A DNA stretch of 64,000 bases from Microscillaceae bacterium (GCA_011390205.1 JAABSX010000008.1:1-64000), one strand, 5' to 3'; shown: positions 53,698 through 63,026, counted from the first letter of the stretch. The notes: generated from the sequence alone by a model not told the origin. Numbers and translations: made by a program.

Positions 53698-55242
53698 ATG
53701 CTCATTAGAGAAAAAGTAGAAAAAATTTTAGATTTTGTAGGCAAAGGAGTCTATGAAAAAAGTGAAGTCATTCGCTTGGCTTTGCTCAGTGCCATTGCAG
53801 GTGAGAGTATCTTTTTGTTAGGCCCTCCTGGTGTAGCCAAAAGCTTGATAGCCCGAAGATTAAAATATGCTTTCAGAGACGGGAAGTCTTTTGAATACCT
53901 GATGAATAAGTTTAGCACGCCCGATGAAATCTTTGGGCCTGTCTCTATCAAAAAACTCAAAGATGAAGATAAATACGAACGGCTCACCGACAAATATCTT
54001 CCTGGAGCAAATATCATCTTCTTGGATGAAATCTGGAAAGCTGGCCCTGCCATTCAGAATGCCTTGCTTACCATTCTGAACGAAAAAGTATATCGCAATG
54101 GGGAGCAAGAAGTGGAGGTAAATATCAGGGGGATTATCTCTGCCTCTAACGAAGTGCCCTACCAAGGAGAAGGAGTAGATGCCCTCTGGGATAGATTTTT
54201 GCTGAGATATTTTATCAAAGAAATTAAAAATAGCAATAATTTCTTAAAAATGATTACCGCCACAGACAATGTCTATGAAGATGAAGTGCCCCAAGATGCC
54301 AAAATATCAGACGAAGAATATGAGGAATGGAGCAAAGAAATAGACCAAGTGCTGCTACCCCCCGAAGTGCTCAATACGATTCAATTAATCAAACATAAAC
54401 TAGCAGAACATAACGAGGGGCAAACCTCCCCAGATGCCAAAATAGAAGTCTATGACCGCCGCTGGAAAAAAATAGTGCGGCTGATGCGCTCCGCCGCTTT
54501 CTTAAACGGACGCAAAAAAGTGGATTTGATGGATTGCTTCCTCATCGCTCATTGCCTCTGGAGCAGACCCGAGCAGGTAGATAAAGTCATGGACTTGGTC
54601 AGCGAAACCATCCGAAAGCACGGCTATACACTGGCACTCAACCTACAAGTTACCAAACAAGAAATCAAAGATTTTGAAGAAGAGGTCTATCAAGAAACCA
54701 AAATTCAAAACAAAGTATTTAAAAATGAGCTCATCAGTGTAGAGCAAGATTACTATGAAGTGCTCGAAATCAAACAATTTTTTGATGGATTTCTGATTAA
54801 AAAAGCAGACTTTGCCAAGCTAAACCGTGAAGAAGATAGCTCTATCAGCCTCTATGACCAAGACCTTGCCCTCACCAACCGACTCAACGCAAGGCTCTCT
54901 AGTGATGAAAATAGCATAGAAATTCTCTACAATTCTAAGACGACACGCTACCCACTCAAAACACAAAAGGTAGAAAAAACAGAAATTATCCTCAAAAAAC
55001 CACATCCTGTGATTCTCAAATATTGGGATGAACGCATCCAAACCTTAGAAAAATACATTCAGACACAAAAACAAAAACTGGAGGAAGAACGACCCGAAGA
55101 AATCTCACACCTGCAGCAAAATTTGTTTGTGCACCCTAAACTCAGCGAAATCGTCAGGGCAAACCTGCAAGATGTCATCAAAACCCTCGATACGCTGGAA
55201 CTAAGAGTAGAAAAATTGGCTTTCTATTATCAGAATTTGTAA
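53698..55242 (+). CDS. RavA-like MoxR-family AAA+ ATPase
   Basis: 514 residues. Walker A is GPPGVAKS (42-49) and Walker B is IIFLDEIWKA (D110, E111). Sensor 1 is in IISASNEVPYQGEGVDALWD, with an arginine finger in RFLLRYFIKE. After the AAA+ core come a sensor 2 helix region and a 200-residue C-terminal part with a long coiled coil (EKYIQTQKQKLEEERPEEIS). This matches RavA, which usually works with a von Willebrand factor A partner (ViaA). None follows here: the next gene is a small protein then lepB. A role as a metal- or complex-assembly ATPase is inferred. Confidence 0.88.
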   Translation: MLIREKVEKILDFVGKGVYEKSEVIRLALLSAIAGESIFLLGPPGVAKSLIARRLKYAFRDGKSFEYLMNKFSTPDEIFGPVSIKKLKDEDKYERLTDKYLPGANIIFLDEIWKAGPAIQNALLTILNEKVYRNGEQEVEVNIRGIISASNEVPYQGEGVDALWDRFLLRYFIKEIKNSNNFLKMITATDNVYEDEVPQDAKISDEEYEEWSKEIDQVLLPPEVLNTIQLIKHKLAEHNEGQTSPDAKIEVYDRRWKKIVRLMRSAAFLNGRKKVDLMDCFLIAHCLWSRPEQVDKVMDLVSETIRKHGYTLALNLQVTKQEIKDFEEEVYQETKIQNKVFKNELISVEQDYYEVLEIKQFFDGFLIKKADFAKLNREEDSSISLYDQDLALTNRLNARLSSDENSIEILYNSKTTRYPLKTQKVEKTEIILKKPHPVILKYWDERIQTLEKYIQTQKQKLEEERPEEISHLQQNLFVHPKLSEIVRANLQDVIKTLDTLELRVEKLAFYYQNL

Positions 55243-55279
55243 GCCTGATTATCCAAAAAAAATTATACCCTCTAACAAA

Positions 55280-55771
55280 ATGTATATTCCATTTGAAGAA
55301 ATGCCTGCTCAAGCAAGAGTATGGATTTACCAAGCCGACCGCAGCCTAAGCCCAGAAGATATGGCAACATTACAAGCCAAAAGCAAGGCTTTCTTGGAAC
55401 AATGGGCAGCACACCAGCAAGCACTCAAGGCATCCTCTGCCGTTTTTTATGAGCGATTCTTGGTGATAGCCCTAGATGAGTCTTTCAATGCAGCCAGTGG
55501 ATGCTCGATAGATGCCTCCGTACATTTTGTAAAGTCATTAGAGCAGCAGCTTCATCTTAATTTCTTTGACAGAACAAAAGTCGCTTTCTTTAATCAAGAA
55601 GACAAGACTGTATTCACGGAAGACCTCAAAAACCTAAAGCAAAAAATAGCAGAAGGCATCATCAGGGCAGATACACTCGTATTTAATCCTCTTATCAATG
55701 ACTTAGGCACGCTTCAAAAAGAATGGCAGAAGCCCGCACAGTCTTCGTGGCTGGCAAGGTACTTTTCATAA
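55280..55771 (+). CDS. Conserved small protein upstream of lepB, unknown function
   Basis: 163 residues: MYIPFEEMPAQARVWIYQAD at the start, FLEQWAAHQQALKASSAVFY, SGCSIDASVHFVKSLEQQLH in the centre and SSWLARYFS at the end. I recognise this as a small family widely annotated in Bacteroidota (sometimes as 'ABC transporter ATPase', with no Walker motif visible), so I do not accept that name. It has no membrane segment. It begins 37 bp after the RavA-like stop and 166 bp before lepB, so an operon with either is possible. Confidence 0.75.
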   Translation: MYIPFEEMPAQARVWIYQADRSLSPEDMATLQAKSKAFLEQWAAHQQALKASSAVFYERFLVIALDESFNAASGCSIDASVHFVKSLEQQLHLNFFDRTKVAFFNQEDKTVFTEDLKNLKQKIAEGIIRADTLVFNPLINDLGTLQKEWQKPAQSSWLARYFS

Positions 55772-55937
55772 AAAAATGCTTATTTTTTCTTGACAAAGGC
55801 TTTTTTAAAAAAAATAAAGTTTTTCTGCATGATAAACCTTATTTTTGGAGTTTAAAAGATTGTCAGATAAAGACGGGCATAGAGTGTGCCATCCAAAAAA
55901 GCCACTTGCTCCCAAACACTAGATTAATAAACAGCCC

Positions 55938-57062
55938 ATGAAGTTAGCCATGTTTAAGCGAAAAAGCAAAGAAGAAAAACCAAAAAAGAAAAAAAGTGTA
56001 CTCAGAGAATGGATTGATGCCATTATATTCGCAGTGATTGCTGCCACCATCATCCGATGGGCATTGATTTCGGCTTATACCATCCCGACCTCTTCTATGG
56101 AAGGTACGCAGCTTGTGGGTGATTTTTTGTTTGTAAACAAACTCAGCTACGGCCCTCGTACACCCATTACCTTGCTCAGACTGCCACTCACAGATAATAA
56201 AATATGGGGAACTAACACGCCCTCTTATCTTGATTGGATTCAGTTGCCTTTCTTTAGAGTCCCAGGTTATTCTAGTGTACATCGTGGAGATGTAGTCGTG
56301 TTTAACTGGCCCGAAGACCAAGGGCCGATTGATATGAAAACCCACTACATCAAACGCTGTGTAGCAGAAGCAGGTGATAAATTAGAAATCAAAGCTGGGC
56401 AAGTCTATATCAACGGAGAGGCCTCCAAAGTGCCCGAAGACATGCAATTCAAATACCTCATGAGCCTCAAAGAAGGCACGATGCTCAGCGAAAGACTGTA
56501 TGAAAGGTATGATTTAGACAAGTATTTTATGCCCTCAGAGATGCAAGCCACAATGAACGGAGGAGATTTTTACGTCTATACCAGCCCTACAAAAGCCAAA
56601 GAACTTGCGAAAATACCCGTCATCAAATCATTGGAACTGCAAATGAACCAAGAGAACGAATCTCACACGGGCATGTTTCCATCAGGCAATTTGCTAGACT
56701 GGAATGAAGATTTCTTTGGACCATTGGTAGTTCCTTCCAAAGGTATGGAAATAGACATCAATCCTAAAAATTTGGCGATTTATGGCAAAAACATAAAACG
56801 ATTTGAATACAATCAGGATGTCAAAATAGAAGGTGATAAGCTATTCATAGACGGCAAGGAGGTAAAAAAATATACTTTCAAGCAAGATTATTACTTTATG
56901 ATGGGTGATAACCGCCACAACTCTCTAGATTCTCGTTTTTGGGGTTTTGTGCCTGCTGACCACATCGTGGGTGAAGCACTCATTACTTGGCTTTCACTAG
57001 ATTACAGCAAATCCCTCTTCAGCAGAGTCCGCTGGGGGCGTGTGTTTAAAATGATTGAGTAA
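55938..57062 (+). CDS. lepB: Signal peptidase I
   Basis: 374 residues, longer than the E. coli enzyme and typical of Bacteroidota. A very basic N-terminus leads to one membrane helix (about 26-45), then the catalytic Ser53 in IPTSSMEGT and Lys139 in HYIKRCVAEAGD. FLFVNKLSYG and the last-box MGDNRHNSLDSRFWG complete the motifs. A Bacteroidota-type insertion of about 140 residues separates the second and last boxes. It cleaves signal peptides at the outer face of the inner membrane. An in-frame ATG at 55950 is an alternative start. Confidence 0.95.
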   Translation: MKLAMFKRKSKEEKPKKKKSVLREWIDAIIFAVIAATIIRWALISAYTIPTSSMEGTQLVGDFLFVNKLSYGPRTPITLLRLPLTDNKIWGTNTPSYLDWIQLPFFRVPGYSSVHRGDVVVFNWPEDQGPIDMKTHYIKRCVAEAGDKLEIKAGQVYINGEASKVPEDMQFKYLMSLKEGTMLSERLYERYDLDKYFMPSEMQATMNGGDFYVYTSPTKAKELAKIPVIKSLELQMNQENESHTGMFPSGNLLDWNEDFFGPLVVPSKGMEIDINPKNLAIYGKNIKRFEYNQDVKIEGDKLFIDGKEVKKYTFKQDYYFMMGDNRHNSLDSRFWGFVPADHIVGEALITWLSLDYSKSLFSRVRWGRVFKMIE

Positions 57063-57094
57063 ACTCGGATTTCATACCCAAGATTCATTATACT

Positions 57095-57127
57095 AGGCGT
57101 TCTACTTTTTAAAAAAGTGGAACGCCT
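57095..57127. repeat. 33-base palindrome, copy 2 of 2
   Basis: AGGCGTTCTACTTTTT and AAAAAGTGGAACGCCT flank a single A, 33 bases after the lepB stop. Five T follow on the plus strand, so this copy may end lepB transcription. Compared with copy 1 (51383-51415), one outer pair changed A-T to G-C and one pair became T-G. Confidence 0.85.
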
Positions 57128-57169
57128 GTTTTTATCTCCCCATTTTGTGTCTTCATAAAGCAAAATATA

Positions 57170-58390
57170 CTAAGGAGTTTCCTTCGGATTCTGAAATTTA
57201 TTAACCCCTACCAAGATTGATTTTTGGGCATCAAAATCTGCCCTACGTTGCTGAGCAGTGGCCTGTATCTGAGCAAGGATAAAATCTTTTGCCTTCACAA
57301 AGCCACCTTTTCGCTCTATGTCTAAGAACATCTCCCAGCTTTTGTCTAGCAAAGATTGGCTCAAATACTCAATATAATATGCTCCTGCTGCCATGTCTTT
57401 GACCTTGTCAAAGTGAGATTCTAGCTCCAATACAGTTGAAATATTACGGGCTATTCTACGTGAAAAATCATCACTTTCTCTGAAAGAAGCATCGTAAGGC
57501 TGCACTGTGATGCTAGTAACCCCACCTACGATGGCAGACATCGCCTCTGTAGTAGCCCTGAGCATATTGTTATAAGCATCTTTTTCACTTTTATTTCGGA
57601 GGGAAGTCTGGGCGTGAATCTCACAGACAGAATGAGGCACTCGATAGGCAAGTCCAAGTCTTTTCCAGAGTAACCTCATGACCCTAAACTTGGCTATTTC
57701 CATAAAATAATTGGCACCGATGCTAAAAGTAAAATGACTCTGAGCAAAAAGCTTTTCAGCAGAGATATTCTGTGCCGTCAGTTGGTCTAGGTATTCTACA
57801 AAAAGAGAGACAGCAAACCCCAGCTCCTGAACGGCATTCGCCCCTGCATTCCCGAAGGTTTGTGCATTGATACAGAGGGCTTTGTGCGTAGATTTTTGGA
57901 TTAAGTAAGTAAGATTTGCGGCATTTTTATCTAGTGTTTGGTCTGCCATAGCCCATCGAGAGAGGTAGTCAGCATCTATAGAGGCTGCTCCTTCATAGCT
58001 TGCTAGTGAGCCCATATCTTCAAAACCAGCCGAGAGTACAAAGTGAACAGGTGTTTTTTCTAATGCCTTGGGGAGGTGCTTGATGTTGGTGTTTTTGTCT
58101 AAATGAGTGCCAAAACTGTGTGTTCCTTTTTCCAAGAGTGCAGGCACTTCGTTCAGGTCTTTGATAGTTTCTCTGTTGAGCCATCTTTCGGGGAAATCAT
58201 CAGGGCTCAAATCATTCTGGATTTGTTCTTCTTTAGCATAAAAGGGCTGGAGTATAATCCCTTCGTAGGTCTGTGTCTGGAGGGCTTCTATTGACTCAAT
58301 TTTAGCTGTTTGGAGTGTTTCGGCAAGCCATTCAGCCTTATTTTGTGGGTTAAATTCATTGAATAATTTATCCTTGTCTAGTTTTGTCAT
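57170..58390 (-). CDS. mutA: Methylmalonyl-CoA mutase, small (beta) subunit
   Basis: 406 residues with the N-terminal TIM-barrel half only. Features are QPFYAKEEQIQ, FPERWLNRETIKDL, ALCINAQTFGNAGANAVQEL, AKFRVMRLLWKRLGLAYRVP and GAYYIEYLSQSLLDKSWEMF. There is no cobalamin-binding domain, so it is not the catalytic chain. In heterodimeric mutases the small chain pairs with a B12-binding large chain that is normally adjacent, but here the downstream neighbour is convergent lepB. The enzyme interconverts succinyl-CoA and methylmalonyl-CoA. Confidence 0.9.
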   Translation of the reverse strand: MTKLDKDKLFNEFNPQNKAEWLAETLQTAKIESIEALQTQTYEGIILQPFYAKEEQIQNDLSPDDFPERWLNRETIKDLNEVPALLEKGTHSFGTHLDKNTNIKHLPKALEKTPVHFVLSAGFEDMGSLASYEGAASIDADYLSRWAMADQTLDKNAANLTYLIQKSTHKALCINAQTFGNAGANAVQELGFAVSLFVEYLDQLTAQNISAEKLFAQSHFTFSIGANYFMEIAKFRVMRLLWKRLGLAYRVPHSVCEIHAQTSLRNKSEKDAYNNMLRATTEAMSAIVGGVTSITVQPYDASFRESDDFSRRIARNISTVLELESHFDKVKDMAAGAYYIEYLSQSLLDKSWEMFLDIERKGGFVKAKDFILAQIQATAQQRRADFDAQKSILVGVNKFQNPKETP

Positions 58391-58452
58391 CTCAATATAA
58401 TTTCGGTTTGGTAATATCTACACATAAAGATAATAGATTTTTGAAGAAGAAT

Positions 58453-58486
58453 AAAAAAAGACTGCCTTTTTGGGGCAGCCTCTTTT
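58453..58486 (-). terminator. Rho-independent terminator after the TonB-dependent receptor
   Basis: On the minus strand a 13-bp stem (AAAAGAGGCTGCC with GGCAGTCTTTTTT, two G-T pairs) is followed by a T-run (58459-58453). Confidence 0.9.
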
Positions 58487-58516
58487 GAGTAATTGAGAAT
58501 GATTCTGAGCCAATGA

Positions 58517-61381
58517 TTACTTTTCGAAGCCATAACTTACACCAAAGCTAAACGACTGCCCTAGCTGGTATCTCTGATAAGTGTATTCTATATTTTTGTA
58601 TTCTTGGGTAAAATTGTAAGCACTATTTAACAAGTTACTTGCTGAAAGCTTAAGTTTTAAGCGTCCGATTGCCTTGCTCACATTGAAATCTAAAAGAGGG
58701 CGAGGTTGCTCAAAAATATTGGGTGTTCCGCCTACACTTACGTAGCTCAATCTTTTTCCTTGCACATTGAAACTCAGGTTGGCTGCCCAGCCATTGTTAG
58801 GATTGGCATAAGAGAGTAAAGTATTGATGATGTAAGGTGATTGCCCAAAGAGCACACGGGTATCTTTGGCTGTAGGGTCATTCACTCTGATAAGCTGTAG
58901 CTCCCCCTCACTGATATTTACCCTTGAATGGATGATACTTAGGTTAAGTCCGAATGAAAAGTTGCTAAGGCGCTCACTGATAAAATCCAGTTTTTTCCTA
59001 AACTCCATTTCTCCACCGATTACTGTGGCTTCGGGCACATTTCGAAACTCAAACTGTATCGCAAGGTCATTGGTCAAGACATCTACGGCTCTTTCAATAG
59101 GGTTTTGGAAGTATTTGTAGAATAAACTCACCGAGAAAATCTCTTCTGGGCGAGGATAGATTTCAAAGCGTAAGTCAATATTATCTATCAAAGTACGCTC
59201 TAGGTCTGGATTACCTCTAAGCAAAAAGTCAGATAAGAAGTCAAAAGTAGTGAAGAGTGCCAACTCTCTAAAAGTAGGTCTGGCAAGTGTACGCCCATAA
59301 CCAAACCGAAGATTGGATTTATTAGATACATTATAGACCATGTTAAGGGCAGGCAAAATATCATTGCGCTCTAGATCTGCTGTGGTCTGTTCACCCACAC
59401 CAGCTTGTCTGAGCATCTCGAGGTCTATGTCAGTGCGCTCATATCTAACCCCTGTACTTAGATTCAGTTTTTTAGATATTTTACTATCTATCATGATATA
59501 AGCTGCCGTAACTTTTTCAGTAGCTGTATAAGAGCCAAGCCTAGGAATGGGTCTGAGTGTAAGCCCAAACTCAGACCTTTCAGGCTCGATAAGCCCTGAG
59601 AAGCGACTGAAAAGCTCGTTTATATTTCCATTAAATACAATAGAACTTTGTGAGAAAGGCTGGTATTCAAAGGCATCTTCTCTAAAATCTCTATTTTTTG
59701 CTAAGAATGCTCCCCCCATTTTGATTTTAGAACCATGAAGGAAATTAATCGGGATTTCAAGATTTAGTTTTGTATCAATGTTGGTTTCATCCATGTAGCG
59801 CCAGTAGTGTGCAGGTTTTTTTACGTTGTTACTCACGATGTCATAAAAAAAGCTTCCATCAGGGAGTTCTTCTACTAGAAAATCAAGGAACCTAAGGTCA
59901 GGCTCATCTTGGCGTGATTGAGTAGCTGCCACTAGCCAATCGAGTTTGATGTTTTTGCTTGATATATTATGCTCTCCCTTAAGCTGAGAAGTAAGCAGTG
60001 CCCTTTCTGTATAAAACATGGCTCTAGATTCTTGTCTGCGAGTATTATCTACCCCCCCTGCATCAAATGGAAAAAGCCCTGAGAGAAACCTTGTAGAAGC
60101 ATCTGCACTGCGGTTATACATCACATTGAGTGCTATTTTGTTATTGGGGTTTAGTTTGTAAGAGATATTCATCAAGCTTCCCCAAAGGACTGATTCGCTG
60201 CCTCGCTCATCATCAAATAGCTGGCGGGGTCTTAAATTTTGTTCTGTGGCATCTCCTGGTAAGAAATAGCGCTCAGTACGTCCATTATTATAGTACTCAT
60301 AATTTCTTTGGTAACTTGCTCCAAAAATAAACCCAAGAGGCTTACCAAATAATTTGGTTTGATTGCCCACAGAAAAAGACAAACTGTGGTTTAGAAAAGG
60401 ACTAAATCGGCTTACATCAAACTCAGACGAAGGTGTATCAGTTGCTTGGTCTAGCAGATTTCTTTGGTTGGGGTCAGCAGCAGTAGGCTCGGGAAGGCTT
60501 TGCCCAAGAATAGAGGGGAAATCCCTGCTATTTGAGCCAAATCCAAGAAAATGGCTAGCACCTAAAGTATGCGTGAGTGTATTGCTATTAAGTGTGGCAT
60601 TGAGGTTATAACCCATAGAGCCAGATAGCTGCAAAGTGAATTGCTCAGGAAAATCTTTAGTAGAGATATTAATAAATCCTCCAGAAAAACTAGCAGGCAG
60701 CTCAGGTGAAAAAGTTTTATATACTACAATGTTATCAATCAGATTAGAAGGAAACAAATCCATCTGGACAGTATTTTTATTAGGGTCTAAGCCTGGTATT
60801 TCGGCATTATTAAGAGCCGTCTTGCTGTAGCGGTCTCCTAAACCACGCACATAAATGTATTTACCCCCTTCCACAGACACTCCCGTAACACGTTTGATAG
60901 CAGAGGCTACATCTGCATCACCTGTTTTGGCGAAAGCTGAGGCAGAAAGCCCATCCAATACCACATTTGATTTTTTTTGTAGTGTAAGTAATGCAGCTTC
61001 GTTGTCTTTGATTTGCCGAGCTTCTACCACGATTTCTTCCAAGCCTAGGTCTTCTGATTTTAAGCGAATGTTAAGCAATGTAGTTTGACCTGGCTTTACT
61101 TCTATATTTTCTACTGTTTGGTTAGAATAAGAAACATAAGAAAACTGTAAATTATAACTCCCTGGTGCAAGTTTATCGAAAGTAAACTTTCCATCTATGT
61201 CAGTTGCTACCCCTTGTTGTGTATTTACTATGACCGCAGTAGCTCCGATGAGTTCCTCTCCTGTGGCATCATCAATAACTGTTCCCCTGATAGTGCCTGT
61301 CTGTGCCATCAGTGTGGAGCAAGTAAACACAACACCAAATAAAGAATACAAGACTGATTTCATAATGTATTTATATTTCAT
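58517..61381 (-). CDS. TonB-dependent receptor with carboxypeptidase-like N-terminal domain
   Basis: 954 residues. MKSVLYSLFGVVFTCSTLM (from the internal ATG at 61363) is the better signal-peptide start. A CarboxypepD_reg domain comes first (about 28-112: GTIRGTVIDDATGEELIGAT, KLAPGSYNLQFSYVSYSNQT). The plug then follows (IKRVTGVSVEGGKYIYVRGL, GDRYSKTALNNAEIPGLDP, FSGGFINISTKDFPEQFTLQ), and the barrel ends in SFSFGVSYGFEK. GLGDRYS and LDP...TVQMDLFPSNLIDNI are typical of a distinct receptor group without SusD partners. A lipoprotein gene lies just upstream. Confidence 0.93.
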   Translation of the reverse strand: MKYKYIMKSVLYSLFGVVFTCSTLMAQTGTIRGTVIDDATGEELIGATAVIVNTQQGVATDIDGKFTFDKLAPGSYNLQFSYVSYSNQTVENIEVKPGQTTLLNIRLKSEDLGLEEIVVEARQIKDNEAALLTLQKKSNVVLDGLSASAFAKTGDADVASAIKRVTGVSVEGGKYIYVRGLGDRYSKTALNNAEIPGLDPNKNTVQMDLFPSNLIDNIVVYKTFSPELPASFSGGFINISTKDFPEQFTLQLSGSMGYNLNATLNSNTLTHTLGASHFLGFGSNSRDFPSILGQSLPEPTAADPNQRNLLDQATDTPSSEFDVSRFSPFLNHSLSFSVGNQTKLFGKPLGFIFGASYQRNYEYYNNGRTERYFLPGDATEQNLRPRQLFDDERGSESVLWGSLMNISYKLNPNNKIALNVMYNRSADASTRFLSGLFPFDAGGVDNTRRQESRAMFYTERALLTSQLKGEHNISSKNIKLDWLVAATQSRQDEPDLRFLDFLVEELPDGSFFYDIVSNNVKKPAHYWRYMDETNIDTKLNLEIPINFLHGSKIKMGGAFLAKNRDFREDAFEYQPFSQSSIVFNGNINELFSRFSGLIEPERSEFGLTLRPIPRLGSYTATEKVTAAYIMIDSKISKKLNLSTGVRYERTDIDLEMLRQAGVGEQTTADLERNDILPALNMVYNVSNKSNLRFGYGRTLARPTFRELALFTTFDFLSDFLLRGNPDLERTLIDNIDLRFEIYPRPEEIFSVSLFYKYFQNPIERAVDVLTNDLAIQFEFRNVPEATVIGGEMEFRKKLDFISERLSNFSFGLNLSIIHSRVNISEGELQLIRVNDPTAKDTRVLFGQSPYIINTLLSYANPNNGWAANLSFNVQGKRLSYVSVGGTPNIFEQPRPLLDFNVSKAIGRLKLKLSASNLLNSAYNFTQEYKNIEYTYQRYQLGQSFSFGVSYGFEK

Positions 61382-61398
61382 AATGTATTATTTTTTTG

Positions 61399-61406
61399 CA
61401 AAGATA
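61399..61406 (-). promoter_or_regulatory. Candidate -7 box of the receptor gene
   Basis: TATCTTTG on the minus strand, 17 bases before the ATG at 61381. A TTG lies 14 bases upstream, shorter than the usual spacing, so support is modest. Confidence 0.35.
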
Positions 61407-61480
61407 CTCTAGCGGGTATTCAATCATAAGAATAGTATTTTAAGAAATTATTAAGAGATATCCTTGAATCCTTAACATAA

Positions 61481-61518
61481 AAAAAATACCCAAACCAGTT
61501 ATGATTCAGGTATTTTTT
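61481..61518 (-). terminator. Bidirectional-looking terminator after the beta-helix lipoprotein gene
   Basis: AAAAAATACC and GGTATTTTTT form a 10-bp stem around an 18-base loop. On the minus strand it runs into eight T, 16 bases beyond the stop at 61535. Confidence 0.85.
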
Positions 61519-61534
61519 GCATTCTTATACAAAA

Positions 61535-62986
61535 TTAGTCTAAGATACCATAAGCATCCGCAGCAGTCCAGCCTGTTAGCCAGTTGCCAGAAGTACCGAA
61601 TGCCCCAATATAATTAGCAGTAGTATATGTAAAGCCATTTACTGAAGCACTAGGCAATGCAGAACGAGTTTTGGTAGTTCCTAAGCTCCCAGCATTTAAG
61701 AGTGGGTTAAAGTTATTCACTGCCACGCTTCCTACACCAGGGTTTCCTACTTCATTGTCATTGTCTGTAAGATGTGTTTCAAATGCTGTATAAGCAGTAG
61801 TACCACCATCTGGGGAAGCTACATAAGCGATAGTTGTTGCATTTGCACCAATATTAAAGAAGATATTGTTTTTGAATACAGCATCTCCCGAAGTCAGACG
61901 GTTACGGCTAGTATTGCCCTCAGCACCGTCTTCAGTCAGGTTAATACCTCTTGCGAAGTTCATCACGATAGAGTTGTGAAGTAATACACCAGAGCCTTCG
62001 GTAAAGAACAAACAGTTGTCATTGTTGCCAGTATTTCCTTGACCTATGACAGTTGCGTTGTATATCTGAGGCTTAGAAAATACTGCAGCAGTCAGGTTTC
62101 CGCTATGTGCACCATCAGACTCAAAGCCACGGTCTGAGCCAGTAAAGCCAGGCTCTTGATAAGATACCCAGAATTGGTTTTCACCTCTCCAGCCAAAATC
62201 CCAGTCAAAAGAGTCATCTTGATTATAGATAGAAGCTAGGTGGTCAGAGTTGGCAGTACCACCAAACCATTCAAAACCATCATCATCAAAGGCAAAAGTT
62301 TCAATGTAGCTAAATATAGTGGCGTTTCCTACACCACCCATTGTCAAACCATTTATTTCATTGCCAGCACCAATGTTAGTAGCACCGTGTCGCAAAGAAA
62401 TGTACTTGAGTGAGCCACCATTATGGGCGACATTTGAGCCACCATACAAAGCACGTGTTTCAGTCGTAGGGATACCCTCAATATTGGTTTCGCTGTTGGC
62501 GTGATTGATAGGTGCATCTCCTAATACAATAAGACCACCCCAAAGACCACGGCTAGTCGCAGTTACATTGTCAGAGCCATCTACGACATCTACATCATCA
62601 GCAAAAGCAGTCATAATGATAGGTGCCGCAGCAGTACCATTTGCAATGATAGTAGCACCTTTGGCTACAATGAGTGCAGAAGCAGCTACACCAGAACCAG
62701 GCTCACCTTTGATGACAGTGCCAGGCTCAATAGTGAGCGTCTGTCCTTCGTTTACGAATACAAAACCAGACAATATATAGACCGTATCCTTATCAAAAGT
62801 GCGTGTGCCTACGCCTGCACCAAAATCAGAAATTCTGATGGCAGGATTGTCTTGTAAGTCTGTAGCCTGCTGGAATACAGTAGGAGTAACATTGCTAGTA
62901 GGTGCAGGATCATTATCATCACCACAAGAAGTGAGTGTAAATGCCAAGCCCAGAATAATAAACATTAAAAGATTTAAATTTTTCAT
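61535..62986 (-). CDS. Beta-helix-like lipoprotein linked to a TonB-dependent receptor
   Basis: 483 residues. A lipoprotein signal ends FTLTSCGD (lipidated Cys21). The mature part is Gly/Asn/Asp-rich with repeated short strands (TLTIEPGTVIKGEPGSGVAA, ALIVAKGATIIANGTAAAPI, GLWGGLIVLGDAPIN), the pattern of a right-handed parallel beta-helix. Conserved aromatic segments are DDDGFEWFGGTANSDHLASI, SFDWDFGWRGENQFWVSYQ and DRGFESDGAHSG. Related proteins occur next to TonB-dependent receptors in several phyla, but substrate and function are not established. It is 153 bp upstream of the receptor gene, with a terminator between them. Confidence 0.8.
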   Translation of the reverse strand: MKNLNLLMFIILGLAFTLTSCGDDNDPAPTSNVTPTVFQQATDLQDNPAIRISDFGAGVGTRTFDKDTVYILSGFVFVNEGQTLTIEPGTVIKGEPGSGVAASALIVAKGATIIANGTAAAPIIMTAFADDVDVVDGSDNVTATSRGLWGGLIVLGDAPINHANSETNIEGIPTTETRALYGGSNVAHNGGSLKYISLRHGATNIGAGNEINGLTMGGVGNATIFSYIETFAFDDDGFEWFGGTANSDHLASIYNQDDSFDWDFGWRGENQFWVSYQEPGFTGSDRGFESDGAHSGNLTAAVFSKPQIYNATVIGQGNTGNNDNCLFFTEGSGVLLHNSIVMNFARGINLTEDGAEGNTSRNRLTSGDAVFKNNIFFNIGANATTIAYVASPDGGTTAYTAFETHLTDNDNEVGNPGVGSVAVNNFNPLLNAGSLGTTKTRSALPSASVNGFTYTTANYIGAFGTSGNWLTGWTAADAYGILD

Positions 62987-63026
62987 AAATTTTCTTAGTT
63001 TTTTATGGATATGTATAAAACTGTTG

